Notes: a model not told the origin generated them from the sequence alone. A stretch of DNA of 64,000 nt from Polaribacter pectinis (GCF_014352875.1 NZ_CP060695.1:1767501-1831500), one strand, 5' to 3'. Shown: positions 1 through 9,018, counted from the stretch's first letter. Program-made: numbers and translations.

Positions 1-766
1 CTACTTTTTGTTGTTCTTCTGCAGAAATTCTTGCTGGAGTTATCTCTTGAGATTTACCTTCGTATTTTGCCTCATAATCGAAAAAATCATTCTCTGAAAC
101 GATTTCTGTCATTGGCAATACTTTAGTCTCCCCTTGATATTGAATAACACCAACAGAAACTTCTACTCCGTCTAAAAAAGATTCAATTAAAATTTCTGAA
201 TCTTCTTTATAGGCTTTTTCTATTGCTGGTAAAATTTCTTCTTTTGTATGCGCTTTAGAAATACCATAGCTAGAACCTGCATTGTTTGGTTTTATAAAAC
301 AAGGCAAACCTACTTTACTAATAATAGCATCTAAATTAATAGCATTTCCTTTGTTTAAATAAACTGAAACGGCTGTTTTTATTCCATATTCTTTTACAAC
401 ACTTAACGTATCTCTTTTATTAAAAGTTAACGCCATTTGATAAAAAGGTGCTGAAGTATGCTTTAAATTGATGAGATTAAAGTATGCCAATAACATTCCA
501 TTTTCTCCAGGATTGCCATGTATTGCATTAAAAACACAGTCAAATGCAATGCAATTGCCATTAAGTGTAAACGTAAAATCGTTTTTATTTATTGGATATT
601 CTGTATTAGAATCATCTAAAGCAACCCACTTTTCCTTTAAAATATGTACTCTAAAAGAATTGTATTTCTCTTTGTCTAAATGGTTATAAACCACATTTCC
701 GCTTTTTAGAGAAATGTTTACTTCGGACGAATATCCGCCCATAACAATGGCTATGTTCTTCTTCAT
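1..766 (-). CDS. ddl: D-alanine--D-alanine ligase (partial, C-terminus off the left edge)
   Basis: ATP-grasp ligase that joins two D-alanines for peptidoglycan precursor synthesis in the cytoplasm. The reading frame starts at the ATG complementary to 764-766 and stays open to the left edge, giving 255 residues. The N-terminus MKKNIAIVMGGYSSEVNIS is the family's Rossmann-like start with the GGxSxE nucleotide/substrate loop. Further on, NAIHGNPGENG, LPCFIKPNNAGSSYG, ESFLDGVEVSVGV and EITPARIS are recognisable Ddl blocks. Roughly the last 70 residues, with the C-terminal metal ligands, lie outside the window. The gene is divergent from the PASTA-domain gene, and flavobacteria often keep ddl, PASTA and RluD genes together. 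The call is firm. Confidence 0.95.
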   Translation of the reverse strand, partial: MKKNIAIVMGGYSSEVNISLKSGNVVYNHLDKEKYNSFRVHILKEKWVALDDSNTEYPINKNDFTFTLNGNCIAFDCVFNAIHGNPGENGMLLAYFNLINLKHTSAPFYQMALTFNKRDTLSVVKEYGIKTAVSVYLNKGNAINLDAIISKVGLPCFIKPNNAGSSYGISKAHTKEEILPAIEKAYKEDSEILIESFLDGVEVSVGVIQYQGETKVLPMTEIVSENDFFDYEAKYEGKSQEITPARISAEEQQKV

Positions 767-830
767 TAATTGTAAAATAATAAAACAAATTTATCAAAAT
801 AATAATAGAAATAGCAACGTTTAGTTTTTA

Positions 831-838
831 TATATTTG
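831..838 (+). promoter_or_regulatory. Bacteroidota -7 box (TATATTTG) for the PASTA gene
   Basis: TATATTTG matches the Bacteroidota sigma-A consensus TAnnTTTG exactly. Transcription would start a few bases later, about 15 nt before the ATG at 859. This argues against a GTG start at 838, which would overlap the promoter. I see no clear -33 TTG element. Confidence 0.65.
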
Positions 839-858
839 TGTGTTCTAAAAATCAAAAA

Positions 859-1416
859 ATGAGTGTTGTTCAGTTTTTAAAAAGTAAATCGTTTTTTAAG
901 CAGGTTATTATTGCAATTGTTGGTTTATTGTTATTTGTTTTTATTTTAAAATTTTGGTTAGGTGTAACTACAAACCATGATCAAAAAATACAAGTACCTA
1001 ACTTACATAAAATGTCTTTAGAAGATGTAGATAGGAAATTGAAAGAATTAAACCTAGATTTTAAAGTAATTGATAGTGCTAGTTTTAACCCAGATTACCC
1101 AAAAAAATCTATTATAGAACAAACACCAGCTGCAGGAGATTTTGTAAAGGAAAAACGTAAAATTTACTTGACTTTAAATCCGTCTAAATATAGAGATGTT
1201 TCCATTCCTAATTTAAACGGAAGAACTAAAAGACAAGCTGTTTCTCATTTACGCTCTATTGGTTTTAATATTGGTACAAATTTTACCTATGTTACAGATA
1301 TTGGTAAAGATGTTGTACGTGGTTTACGCTACAAAGGAAAAGTTTTAAATGAAGGAGATAAATTACCACTAAATTCTATTGTAGATTTGGTTTTAGGTGA
1401 TGGAAGAGGAAATTAA
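859..1416 (+). CDS. PASTA domain-containing membrane protein
   Basis: Small envelope protein of 185 residues. A short cytoplasmic tail (MSVVQFLKSKSFFKQ) is followed by one membrane segment (IIAIVGLLLFVFILKFWLGV) and two or more PASTA repeats outside. The first repeat begins VPNLHKMSLEDVDRKLKEL and ends near EQTPAAGDFVKEKRKIYLT; the second begins IPNLNGRTKRQAVSHL. PASTA domains bind peptidoglycan or muropeptides. Here there is no attached kinase or PBP domain. An in-frame GTG lies 21 nt upstream, but it sits inside the -7 box, so the ATG at 859 is chosen. It is followed after 34 nt by rluD and is probably co-transcribed with it. Function beyond wall binding is unknown. Confidence 0.85.
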   Translation: MSVVQFLKSKSFFKQVIIAIVGLLLFVFILKFWLGVTTNHDQKIQVPNLHKMSLEDVDRKLKELNLDFKVIDSASFNPDYPKKSIIEQTPAAGDFVKEKRKIYLTLNPSKYRDVSIPNLNGRTKRQAVSHLRSIGFNIGTNFTYVTDIGKDVVRGLRYKGKVLNEGDKLPLNSIVDLVLGDGRGN

Positions 1417-1450
1417 AAAATTATAAATTAGAATACTACAAAACAAAACT

Positions 1451-2485
1451 GTGCAAGAAAACGAATCTCAAGAAGTAGAAAACGACGAATTATACGAACA
1501 TCACAGATTTACTGCTAGCGAAGGTCAAGAACCTTTAAGAGTTGATAAATTTTTAATGAACTTTGTAGAAAATGCCACTAGAAATAAAGTACAACAAGCT
1601 GCAAAAGCTGGTAATGTTTTAGTGAATGATGTTGCTGTAAAATCGAATCATAAAGTAAAACCAAAAGATATTGTTAGAGTTGTTTTGGCATATCCGCCAG
1701 CAGAAAACTTATTGGTTGCAGAAGACATACCTTTAGATATAGTTTTTGAAGATGATACTGTAATTGTAGTAAACAAACCTGCAGGAATGGTTGTACATCC
1801 AGGTCATGGAAATTATTCTGGAACCTTGGTAAATGGTTTAATTCATCATATAGAAAACTTGCCCACAAATTCTAATGAACGCCCAGGTTTAGTTCATAGA
1901 ATTGACAAAGATACAAGTGGTTTATTAGTAGTTGCAAAAACTGAATTTGCAATGGCACATTTATCTAAACAGTTTTTTGATAGAACTACAGAGCGTTTGT
2001 ATTATGCTTTAGTTTGGGGAAATGTTGATGAAGATGAAGGTACAATTGAAGGAAATATAGGACGAAGTTTAAAAAATCGTTTGCAAATGGCTGTTTTTCC
2101 TGATGGAGATTTTGGAAAGCACGCAGTTACTCATTATAAAGTTCTAGAACGTTTAACGTATGTAACTTTGGTACAATGTAAATTGGAAACTGGTAGAACA
2201 CACCAAATTAGAGCGCATTTTAAACATATTGGTCACACACTTTTTAATGATGAACGTTATGGTGGAGATGACATTTTAAAAGGAACAACTTTTACAAAAT
2301 ACAAACAGTTTGTACAAAATTGTTTTAAGGTTTTACCAAGACAAGCACTACATGCAAAAACATTAGGTTTTACACACCCTAAAACAGGAGAATTTCTGCG
2401 TTTTAACTCTGAAGTCCCTCAAGACATTACAGATTGTTTAGAAAAATGGAGAACTTATTCTGAAAATTCCAAAGAAGAGTTTTAG
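1451..2485 (+). CDS. rluD: RluA-family 23S rRNA pseudouridine synthase (RluD type)
   Basis: Isomerises uridine to pseudouridine in rRNA. The N-terminal S4 RNA-binding domain (LRVDKFLMNFVENATRNKV, about residues 29-90) is followed by the catalytic domain carrying HRIDKDTSGLLVVAK near residue 150, where the Asp of HRID is the catalytic residue. The downstream GRTHQIRAHF block is also diagnostic. Length (344 aa) is normal. The start is GTG, because no in-frame ATG lies before the S4 domain. Both the RluD and RluA/C subgroups use this motif. RluD (helix 69 of 23S rRNA) is the best guess because of the S4 domain and the ddl/PASTA neighbourhood. Confidence 0.88.
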   Translation: MQENESQEVENDELYEHHRFTASEGQEPLRVDKFLMNFVENATRNKVQQAAKAGNVLVNDVAVKSNHKVKPKDIVRVVLAYPPAENLLVAEDIPLDIVFEDDTVIVVNKPAGMVVHPGHGNYSGTLVNGLIHHIENLPTNSNERPGLVHRIDKDTSGLLVVAKTEFAMAHLSKQFFDRTTERLYYALVWGNVDEDEGTIEGNIGRSLKNRLQMAVFPDGDFGKHAVTHYKVLERLTYVTLVQCKLETGRTHQIRAHFKHIGHTLFNDERYGGDDILKGTTFTKYKQFVQNCFKVLPRQALHAKTLGFTHPKTGEFLRFNSEVPQDITDCLEKWRTYSENSKEEF

Positions 2486-2501
2486 CCCTTTTTAATAATC
2501 T

Positions 2502-3275
2502 TTATTTCTTTTGAAGAATATTTGATTTTTCATCGTTATTCCCTTTGTAGATAAATACCATATTGTGGTAGAAATGCATTGAGATTATTTTTTTATCAAA
2601 ATAGTTTTGCTGATAATTAGGAATTAAAAATTCTTGATTATTTAACGAATCTGTTAGGCTTTTAAAATAATTCATCATTGTTTTAGGATTCTTTAAATCT
2701 TTACTGTCACCACCAAAGTCTTCCCAATAAGATGTTTGCATATCTTCTACAACGTAAACACCACCATCTTTTAACTTTGGAAACAAAAGTTTAAAGCTTT
2801 CTATAACGTGTTCATTAATATGACTTCCATCATCTATAATAATGTCTAATTCTCCTATTTCATTAGTAACTTTATTTAAAAAATCTTTATCTACTTGGCT
2901 ACCTTTAAAAATTTTAATTCTTTTTTCTTGAAGTTGTGATTTATCAAAAATATCTAAACTAAAAATTTTTCCAAAGAGAAAATATCTTTTCCACATTCTT
3001 AAAGATTGTCCACCAGCTTTGGGGTTGTCATAACCACCAACTCCAATTTCCAATAAATTAATTTTCTTGTATCTAAACCTTTTTAAATGCGTTGTGTAAT
3101 GTTGTGTATAAGAATGACCAAGTACTTTGTCTGTTCCATAAATTACTCCTAATTGATTTAGATTTAATCCAAAAGGCATTACTTTCAATAAATTTTGAGC
3201 AACTTTTTGTAATTTAAGTAAACTTGAAACGGAAAATTTCTTTTTTAAGTAACTCCTTAACTTAATCATAAACAC
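2502..3275 (-). CDS. Class I SAM-dependent methyltransferase (MycE/macrocin O-methyltransferase-like)
   Basis: Protein of 257 residues with a class I methyltransferase core. LLEIGVGGYDN is motif I (about residues 75-85), FSLDIFDKS the acidic SAM loop, and LDIIIDDGSH the metal/acceptor region typical of MycE-like and cephalosporin hydroxylase-like enzymes. YGTDKVLGHSYTQHY upstream is also characteristic of that group. The substrate cannot be told from the sequence; relatives act on sugars of antibiotics or glycans. It stands alone, tail-to-tail with rluD (16 bp apart) and 120 bp from the arsenic-type genes on the same strand. An alternative start at the second Met (residue 3) is possible. Confidence 0.75.
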   Translation of the reverse strand: MFMIKLRSYLKKKFSVSSLLKLQKVAQNLLKVMPFGLNLNQLGVIYGTDKVLGHSYTQHYTTHLKRFRYKKINLLEIGVGGYDNPKAGGQSLRMWKRYFLFGKIFSLDIFDKSQLQEKRIKIFKGSQVDKDFLNKVTNEIGELDIIIDDGSHINEHVIESFKLLFPKLKDGGVYVVEDMQTSYWEDFGGDSKDLKNPKTMMNYFKSLTDSLNNQEFLIPNYQQNYFDKKIISMHFYHNMVFIYKGNNDEKSNILQKK

Positions 3276-3395
3276 GAGTTTTAAACTGTATCATTCTAAA
3301 ATAGTTTTGCACTATTTAAGATGCACAAGATAAAAGCGAAATTAGTCTTTTAAAAAATTGAAAACAAGTCGAATTAATTATAGCAAATTATAAAA

Positions 3396-3857
3396 TTAAC
3401 AACATCCAGATTTTGGGTCGCAACAAGAACCAACTGCTTCTGCTATTTTAATTTTTGGTTTTGTAATTCCACATGCATCTAATGCCAAACAAGCAGTTAC
3501 TTTTGACGTTAACAAAAAATTTGTTCCGTCGAAATCTAAATTGTATTTACCAATAGTTTCTTTTCCTTGATATTCTACTTCAATTTCTAAATCATCGAAC
3601 TTAAAAATCTTTTCAGACAATTCTATTATTGAAACTAATTTTTCTGGATGTAATCTATGGTCGTAATCATTTTCTTCCCAAAGTTGAAAATTAATTACTG
3701 TTTCGCTTCTTACTTTACCTCCACAATCAATAAAATCTTTAGTTACTTTACCAACTTCTGTTACATGAAAATGACTTGGAACTAATTCTCCATTTGGTAA
3801 TTTAAAAGCGATTTCATTTAAATTTTTTAAGTGATTTTTTATTTCTGATAATTTCAT
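3396..3857 (-). CDS. DUF6428 family protein of an arsenic-type operon
   Basis: Protein of 153 residues that I recognise as the DUF6428 type found next to ArsR in flavobacteria. The function is not established. It has no membrane segment or signal peptide. The C-terminus is cysteine-rich (EAVGSCCDPKSGCC): two vicinal Cys pairs suited to binding a soft metal or arsenite. It is the third gene of the operon, 11 bp after the phosphatase-like gene. A role in metal(loid) binding or arsenic stress is inferred only from the tail and neighbours. Confidence 0.65.
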   Translation of the reverse strand: MKLSEIKNHLKNLNEIAFKLPNGELVPSHFHVTEVGKVTKDFIDCGGKVRSETVINFQLWEENDYDHRLHPEKLVSIIELSEKIFKFDDLEIEVEYQGKETIGKYNLDFDGTNFLLTSKVTACLALDACGITKPKIKIAEAVGSCCDPKSGCC

Positions 3858-3868
3858 AATATTTCTTT

Positions 3869-4489
3869 TTATTTATTAATATTTGAAAATACATATAACA
3901 TTTCTGTTGCTATTTGTAAACTTCTTTCTTGGTATTTTTCGGCTTGAATTTCTGTACCGTCAAATAATTTAGGATCTTCATAAGTAATCGGAATTCTCTT
4001 TTCCGCACCAAAAATAAATGGGCAACCTACATCTGCTTGTGAGCAAGTCATTATTGCAGCAAACTCTGATTTAGGATTAAATTCATCTTCATATTTTTTA
4101 GAAAAACCAATAATTGGTTGCGAATTATCATTAAATTTTATAGCGTAAATAGGATTTTCAGTTTCAGAAATTTTATTAATTTCAAACCCAGTATTTTTAA
4201 GTGTTTCCACAACTTTATAAAACATTGCAGTTGCTTCTGTTCCTCCAGAATAACATCTTACATTTTTAATATTAAAATATGCTGCCATTGTTTGAGCCCA
4301 TATTTGAGCTAAATGACTTCTTCTTGAATTATGTGTACAAATAAAATTAATATTAACATCTTTATCTGTAGCAACTTTGTCTTGTATAAAGTTAACTAAT
4401 GGTTCTAAAATTAGTTTCCTTTCATTAGTGATTTTATCAACTTCTAAATTTGAAATTGTAGTTGTTATTTTTTGATTAATTTTTTGCAT
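3869..4489 (-). CDS. Low-molecular-weight phosphatase-type arsenate reductase (ArsC-like)
   Basis: Likely reduces arsenate to arsenite with a nucleophilic Cys. INFICTHNSRRSHLAQIWA carries the CX5R loop (C-T-H-N-S-R-R) of the LMW protein tyrosine phosphatase fold. The GFSKKYEDEFNP and TCSQADVGCPF segments, with later cysteines, fit the thiol relay of such reductases. The chosen ATG at 4489 gives MQKINQKITTT. An in-frame ATG at 4516 would add nine residues and overlap arsR by 7 bp. It is the second gene of the operon after ArsR. A plain tyrosine phosphatase activity is the alternative, but the neighbours favour arsenate. Confidence 0.8.
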   Translation of the reverse strand: MQKINQKITTTISNLEVDKITNERKLILEPLVNFIQDKVATDKDVNINFICTHNSRRSHLAQIWAQTMAAYFNIKNVRCYSGGTEATAMFYKVVETLKNTGFEINKISETENPIYAIKFNDNSQPIIGFSKKYEDEFNPKSEFAAIMTCSQADVGCPFIFGAEKRIPITYEDPKLFDGTEIQAEKYQERSLQIATEMLYVFSNINK

Positions 4490-4509
4490 TTTTATAATAA
4501 TTTCTTTTA

Positions 4510-4836
4510 TTAACAACAGTTTTCGTTTAAATTTTGATTTAAAAATTTGTTTAAAGTATTTTTTATTTTACTCCAATTTTCTTGATGAATACAGTAACAA
4601 ACGCTAGTTCCTTCAATTGTGCCTTTTATAATTCCTACTTTTTTTAATTCTTTTAAATGTTGAGAAATCGTTGGTTGTGCCAAACCAATTTCTTTTACCA
4701 AATCTCCACAAACACAAGATTGTAACTTAATTAGAAACTCTAAAATTGCAATTCTAGCAGGATGTCCTAATACTTTTGCAATTGCAGCAATTTTATTTTG
4801 TTCTTCTGTATAAATTTCTGACTTTGTTAAACCCAT
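4510..4836 (-). CDS. arsR: ArsR-family metalloregulatory repressor
   Basis: Winged-helix repressor of 108 residues. The DNA-binding helix is GLAQPTISQHLKELKKVG. The metal sensor lies in the preceding helix, SCVCGDLV (Cys41 and Cys43), equivalent to the ELCVCDL site of As(III)-sensing ArsR proteins. An additional CC pair lies at the extreme C-terminus. It heads the operon arsR - phosphatase - DUF6428 and probably represses it through the palindrome at 4855-4870. No efflux pump gene (ArsB or Acr3) follows inside the window, so detoxification is incomplete here or the pump is elsewhere. Confidence 0.9.
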   Translation of the reverse strand: MGLTKSEIYTEEQNKIAAIAKVLGHPARIAILEFLIKLQSCVCGDLVKEIGLAQPTISQHLKELKKVGIIKGTIEGTSVCYCIHQENWSKIKNTLNKFLNQNLNENCC

Positions 4837-4852
4837 CTTAATTTGTTTATTG

Positions 4853-4870
4853 CAATATTACGATTAATAT
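4853..4870 (-). promoter_or_regulatory. Probable promoter and ArsR operator
   Basis: On the plus strand 4855-4870 reads ATATTACGATTAATAT, a perfect inverted repeat (ATATTA / TAATAT) with a 4-bp centre. On the minus strand the -7-like box TAATATTG (4853-4860, one mismatch to TAnnTTTG) overlaps one arm, 17 nt before the arsR start codon. A palindrome overlapping a promoter is the expected place for ArsR autoregulation. Binding itself is inferred. Confidence 0.5.
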
Positions 4871-4901
4871 AAATAATATCTACTATTAAATTAAAAAAAT
4901 A

Positions 4902-6014
4902 TTAGAATTCTCTACTTACAAGTTTTGTTTTTTTAACTGAATTTGTAGTTTTAATATTAAAATCTACAACTCCTAAAACAAGATTTTCTTCAGTAATAAC
5001 CTCAACTTTCCATTCGCCATCAATTACATTATTTTTAAAACTGTAACCTCTGTAACCATTATCTCTTCCACCTGTAATTTCAAAACCGATTTTGTCAAAA
5101 TTTTGCCACTCACCTATTTCAGGATTATACCATTTCCATTGATGATAAACTTTCTTTTGTAAATCTGTTGGAGCAAATATGGAAGTAAAAACATATACAG
5201 GTTTATTAGAATTTCTATTGAAATCTATTTTATGGTCTCGCCAAAAAACGTACCATTCATCAACTTCATAAGTAACATTATAATGGTTATTATATTTTTC
5301 TACATTATAAGCTACAACGCCTTTATCTAAAGCTAATGGAACTGGCGGAATAAGTTTTAAGTAATAAAAAGTATTAATTAAAACATATATGCCCAAAATC
5401 ATGCTTAACATTTTCCATTTTACAATTTCAACTCTAGCAGAAGGGTTTGTTCTGTAAACAAGAACGACCAATATTATGGTAGAAATTAAACTTATTATTC
5501 CTGAAATTAAAAAAATTGCAGTGTTCATTTCTTTTAAAATGACAGGCAAAAAGAAACTTAAAAAAGTAAAATTGACAAAAAAATATGCGCTAAATTGAAG
5601 ATATTTATTAGAAACTCGTTTTTTAAAAAACTCATTTGCAAATAGTAAAACAATTAAAATTATAAAAAATGAAGCCGTTTTAGATAATGAAACACTTCTA
5701 GAAAAATAAATTACATAGGCACTAGAAAGTCCACCTAAAAAAAACTGAATTGCCAATGGTAAATAATCTCCATATTTTTTAATAAAACTATTCTCCCATT
5801 TTTCATTACCCACCAAATTAAAAAAATAAATACTAACAGTTAGCAGTGTCATATATGTGCATAATACAATAATATCATACAACCTATCAATTCTTCCAAG
5901 TGTTAAAGAATCCCATGTAAAACCTGCAATAAAAAAAAAGAGAGGTGCGTATTTTCTATTACTTCTTATAAAATTATGAAAACTACTTTTTTTATATTTT
6001 AAATATGTATTCAT
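4902..6014 (-). CDS. DUF2914 domain membrane protein
   Basis: 370-residue protein. The first about 215 residues hold roughly seven or eight hydrophobic segments, including the recognisable FFIAGFTWDSLTLGRID near residues 27-43. The C-terminal DUF2914 domain lies outside the membrane (VYVFTSIFAPTDLQKKVYHQ, then GRDNGYRGYSFKN, DGEWKVEVITEENLVLGVV). This C-terminal fold resembles a beta-sandwich used for binding. Its biological role is unknown. It is monocistronic, with a 65-bp gap to arsR on the same strand and a divergent gene (yaaA) upstream. Confidence 0.75.
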   Translation of the reverse strand: MNTYLKYKKSSFHNFIRSNRKYAPLFFFIAGFTWDSLTLGRIDRLYDIIVLCTYMTLLTVSIYFFNLVGNEKWENSFIKKYGDYLPLAIQFFLGGLSSAYVIYFSRSVSLSKTASFFIILIVLLFANEFFKKRVSNKYLQFSAYFFVNFTFLSFFLPVILKEMNTAIFLISGIISLISTIILVVLVYRTNPSARVEIVKWKMLSMILGIYVLINTFYYLKLIPPVPLALDKGVVAYNVEKYNNHYNVTYEVDEWYVFWRDHKIDFNRNSNKPVYVFTSIFAPTDLQKKVYHQWKWYNPEIGEWQNFDKIGFEITGGRDNGYRGYSFKNNVIDGEWKVEVITEENLVLGVVDFNIKTTNSVKKTKLVSREF

Positions 6015-6163
6015 TAATTAGTTGAGTATTGAGGTAATGAAATATACATAAATTTTATCAATACAATAATAAATATAAAATCAATTTTTGTTGAAGAAAT
6101 AGATTTATCATTTGTATTTTTAAGGTTGAATTTAAGAACACATATCTTTTCAATTTTATAGAA

Positions 6164-6922
6164 ATGAAAATAATTATATCTCCAGCAAAATCATTAGATT
6201 TCGAAAGTAAAGTACCTACAAGTTTACATACACAACCTCGTTTTTTAGACAGTTCAGAAAAACTAAACAAAAAACTAAAAACACTTTCTAAAAAGAAACT
6301 AGCAGATTTAATGTCAATTTCAGACGATTTAGCTTCTTTAAATTATGAAAGAAACCAAGATTGGAAAACTCCATTTACAGAAGAAAATGCTAAACAAGCT
6401 ATTTATGCTTTTACTGGAGCTGTTTTTCAAGGAATTGATGTAAATTCTATTGATGAAAAAAAACTACCTCTTTTACAAGAACGTTTGCGAATTTTATCTG
6501 GTTTGTATGGTTTGTTGAAGCCTTTGGATTTAATTCAACCTTACAGATTAGAAATGGGAACAAAACTTAAAGTTGGTAGAAAAGAAAATTTGTACAAATT
6601 TTGGGATGATACTTTGGCAAAATCTTTAAATGAAGAATTAGAAGAAGGCGAATTGTTAATCAATTTAGCAAGTACAGAATACTTTAAAGCTTTGCCTAAA
6701 AAAGTTTTAAAAGTGCCAATGATAACACCCGTTTTTAAAGATTTCAAAAACGGACAATACAAAACTATAATGACGTACGCTAAACAAGCACGTGGATATA
6801 TGGTTAGATATATTATAGAAAATAATGTAAAAAATTTAGTAGAATTAAAAGGTTTTAATGTTGAAAAATATGGTTTTTCAGAAGAAATGTCATCTGAAAA
6901 TGAACTAGTTTTTACGCGTTAG
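6164..6922 (+). CDS. yaaA: Peroxide stress protein YaaA (UPF0246/DUF328)
   Basis: 252 residues with the family start MKIIISPAKSLDFES and blocks LSGLYGLLKPLDLIQPYRLEM and LINLASTEYFKAL. In E. coli YaaA limits free iron and oxidative DNA damage during peroxide stress, and the fold binds DNA. Length matches the family (about 250 aa). A -7-like box (TCATTTG, 6108-6114) precedes it. The next gene follows the stop codon directly (6923), so the two are co-transcribed. Confidence 0.92.
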   Translation: MKIIISPAKSLDFESKVPTSLHTQPRFLDSSEKLNKKLKTLSKKKLADLMSISDDLASLNYERNQDWKTPFTEENAKQAIYAFTGAVFQGIDVNSIDEKKLPLLQERLRILSGLYGLLKPLDLIQPYRLEMGTKLKVGRKENLYKFWDDTLAKSLNEELEEGELLINLASTEYFKALPKKVLKVPMITPVFKDFKNGQYKTIMTYAKQARGYMVRYIIENNVKNLVELKGFNVEKYGFSEEMSSENELVFTR

Positions 6923-7561
6923 ATGAAAAAGAAAACTTTTTTTAAAGCTATTTTCTTCTTTATTACTTTCTGTATTTTAAGCATTTATGCATCAAATTAT
7001 GCCATTGAGAAAAATGCGCAAGAAAAAGTGTTTTCTGAAACTCAAAATATTCCAAAAAATAAAGTTGGTTTAATTTTAGGGACTTCTAAACTCTTAAGTG
7101 ATGGTCGTATAAACTTATATTATAAATACAGATTAGATGCTGCTGTAAAATTATATAATTCTGGCAAAATCGAATATATAGTTATTAGTGGAGATAATAG
7201 TTCTACTAATTATGATGAACCAACAGATTTTAAAATTGATTTGATTAAAGCTGGAATTCCGGAAAATAAAATATTTTTAGATTACGCTGGTTTTAGAACT
7301 TTAGATTCTGTAGTTAGAATTAAAGAAATTTTCGGGCAAACTTCAATAACAATTATCTCGCAACAATTTCATAATGAAAGAGCTATTTATTTAGCGGAAC
7401 ATTTTAATATTAAAGCAGTTAGTTTTAACGCCAAAAGTATCTCTGGTAAATATGGATTAAAAGTTAAGTTAAGAGAATATTTGGCAAGAGTAAAAGTCTT
7501 TGTTGACATTATATTTAATGTTCAGCCAAAATTTTTGGGTAAAAAGGTAGAGATTGAATAG
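6923..7561 (+). CDS. SanA/YdcF-family (DUF218) envelope protein
   Basis: 212 residues with an N-terminal signal anchor (FFKAIFFFITFCILSIYAS) followed by a DUF218 domain: KVGLILGTSKLLSDGRINLY near residues 48-67, EYIVISGDNS, FLDYAGFRTLDSVVR and ISQQFHNERAIYLAE. SanA homologues affect envelope barrier function (vancomycin exclusion in E. coli), but the catalytic activity is unknown. The ATG abuts the yaaA stop codon with no gap. A tail-to-tail neighbour (sdaA) follows after 32 bp. Confidence 0.85.
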   Translation: MKKKTFFKAIFFFITFCILSIYASNYAIEKNAQEKVFSETQNIPKNKVGLILGTSKLLSDGRINLYYKYRLDAAVKLYNSGKIEYIVISGDNSSTNYDEPTDFKIDLIKAGIPENKIFLDYAGFRTLDSVVRIKEIFGQTSITIISQQFHNERAIYLAEHFNIKAVSFNAKSISGKYGLKVKLREYLARVKVFVDIIFNVQPKFLGKKVEIE

Positions 7562-7593
7562 TTTTTTCAACTTTGAAACTTTGAAACTAAAAA

Positions 7594-9018
7594 TCAACAA
7601 TCCACAATTCTAACAGTAACTGCCAAACCTCCTTCAGAAGTTTCTTTGTAATTTTTATTCATGTCTTTTGCAGTTTCCCACATTGTATCAATTACTTTAT
7701 CTAAAGGAACTTTTACATCTTTTGGATCGGTTTCTAAAGCCATTTCTGCTGCATTAATAGCTTTAATTGCGCCCATTGCATTTCTTTCAATACAAGGTAT
7801 TTGAACCAAACCTCCAATTGGATCGCAAGTCAAACCTAAATGATGTTCCATTGCAATTTCTGCTGCAACCAAACATTGTGCAGGAGAACCTCCTAATAAT
7901 TCTGTTAAAGCAGCTGCTGCCATTGCAGAAGAAACTCCTATTTCTGCCTGACAACCTCCCATTGCTGCAGAAATTGTGGCATTTTTCTTAAAAATACTGC
8001 CAATTTCACCAGCTGTTAATAAGAATTTTTTAACGTGTTCGAAATCTGCATCATGATTTTCTATCACCAAATAATACATTAAAACTGCAGGAATTACACC
8101 TGCACTTCCGTTTGTTGGTGCAGTTACCACTCTTCCTAATGAAGCATTTACTTCGTTTACAGAAAGCGCAAAACAACTCACCCATTTAAGAATTTCTCGA
8201 AATTTTACTTCTGTACTCCTAATAGAAGTAATCCATTCTTTTGGGTTTGTATAAGAAGTATCTTTTATAAGTTTAACATGTGTGTCAAAAGCACGTCTTT
8301 TCACATTTAAACCTCCAGGAAGTTTCCCTTCTGTATGACAACCAATGTACATACATTCTAACATGGTTTCCCAAATTCTGTTTAACTCGAAATCAATTTC
8401 TTTTGCGTCTCTTAACTCTAATTCGTTTCTTAAAACAATATCAGAAATTAATAAATTATTTTTTTCGCAATATTCTTCTAACTGAATCGCTCTATTTACA
8501 GGGAAAGGAAAATTCTTTTTATTGATTTCTATTTCTTCTTCTAAATTATCATTTTCTTGAACAATAAATCCTCCACCAATTGAAAAATAGGTTTGGGTAG
8601 AGATTTCTTCACCTTTAGAAAACCCTCTAAAAGTCATACCATTGGAATGAAAAGGTAAAAAATCTCGATTAAAACGAATTGAATTTTCAGGAAAAGTGAC
8701 ACATTTCCCACCTTTAAAAAGGATTTCTTTTTGTGTATTTATTCTATCAACAATTATAAAAACATCTTCAATAGGCACATATTCTGGATCTGCTTCACTC
8801 AATCCTAATAGAATAGCTAAATCTGTGGCATGTCCTTTTCCTGTTAAAGATAAAGAGCCATATAAATCGACTTTTATTTCATCAATTAAATCGAACTTTT
8901 TGTTTTCTTTAATTTTTTTAACCCAAGCTTCTGCAGCTCTCCAAGGACCTAATGTGTGTGAGCTTGATGGACCCACACCAATTTTCAGCATATCGAAAAC
9001 ACTTATAAATTGCGACAT
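7594..9018 (-). CDS. sdaA: L-serine ammonia-lyase (iron-sulfur, single chain)
   Basis: Converts L-serine to pyruvate and ammonia using a [4Fe-4S] cluster. 474 residues, normal for the single-chain enzyme: beta domain first (FDMLKIGVGPSSSHTLGPW at the N-terminus), alpha domain after. Cluster cysteines are visible in MGGCQAEIGVSSAM, HHLGLTCDPIGGLVQIPC and ERNAMGAIKAI. Monocistronic. It consumes serine, while the fused SerB-SerA enzyme at 31459-33351 makes it. Confidence 0.95.
   Translation of the reverse strand: MSQFISVFDMLKIGVGPSSSHTLGPWRAAEAWVKKIKENKKFDLIDEIKVDLYGSLSLTGKGHATDLAILLGLSEADPEYVPIEDVFIIVDRINTQKEILFKGGKCVTFPENSIRFNRDFLPFHSNGMTFRGFSKGEEISTQTYFSIGGGFIVQENDNLEEEIEINKKNFPFPVNRAIQLEEYCEKNNLLISDIVLRNELELRDAKEIDFELNRIWETMLECMYIGCHTEGKLPGGLNVKRRAFDTHVKLIKDTSYTNPKEWITSIRSTEVKFREILKWVSCFALSVNEVNASLGRVVTAPTNGSAGVIPAVLMYYLVIENHDADFEHVKKFLLTAGEIGSIFKKNATISAAMGGCQAEIGVSSAMAAAALTELLGGSPAQCLVAAEIAMEHHLGLTCDPIGGLVQIPCIERNAMGAIKAINAAEMALETDPKDVKVPLDKVIDTMWETAKDMNKNYKETSEGGLAVTVRIVDC

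Noticed and set aside
7577..7591. 15-bp sequence AACTTTGAAACTAAA, also present at 18187-18201
   Set aside because: Only two short AT-rich occurrences with an 8-bp internal period; too little to call an element.
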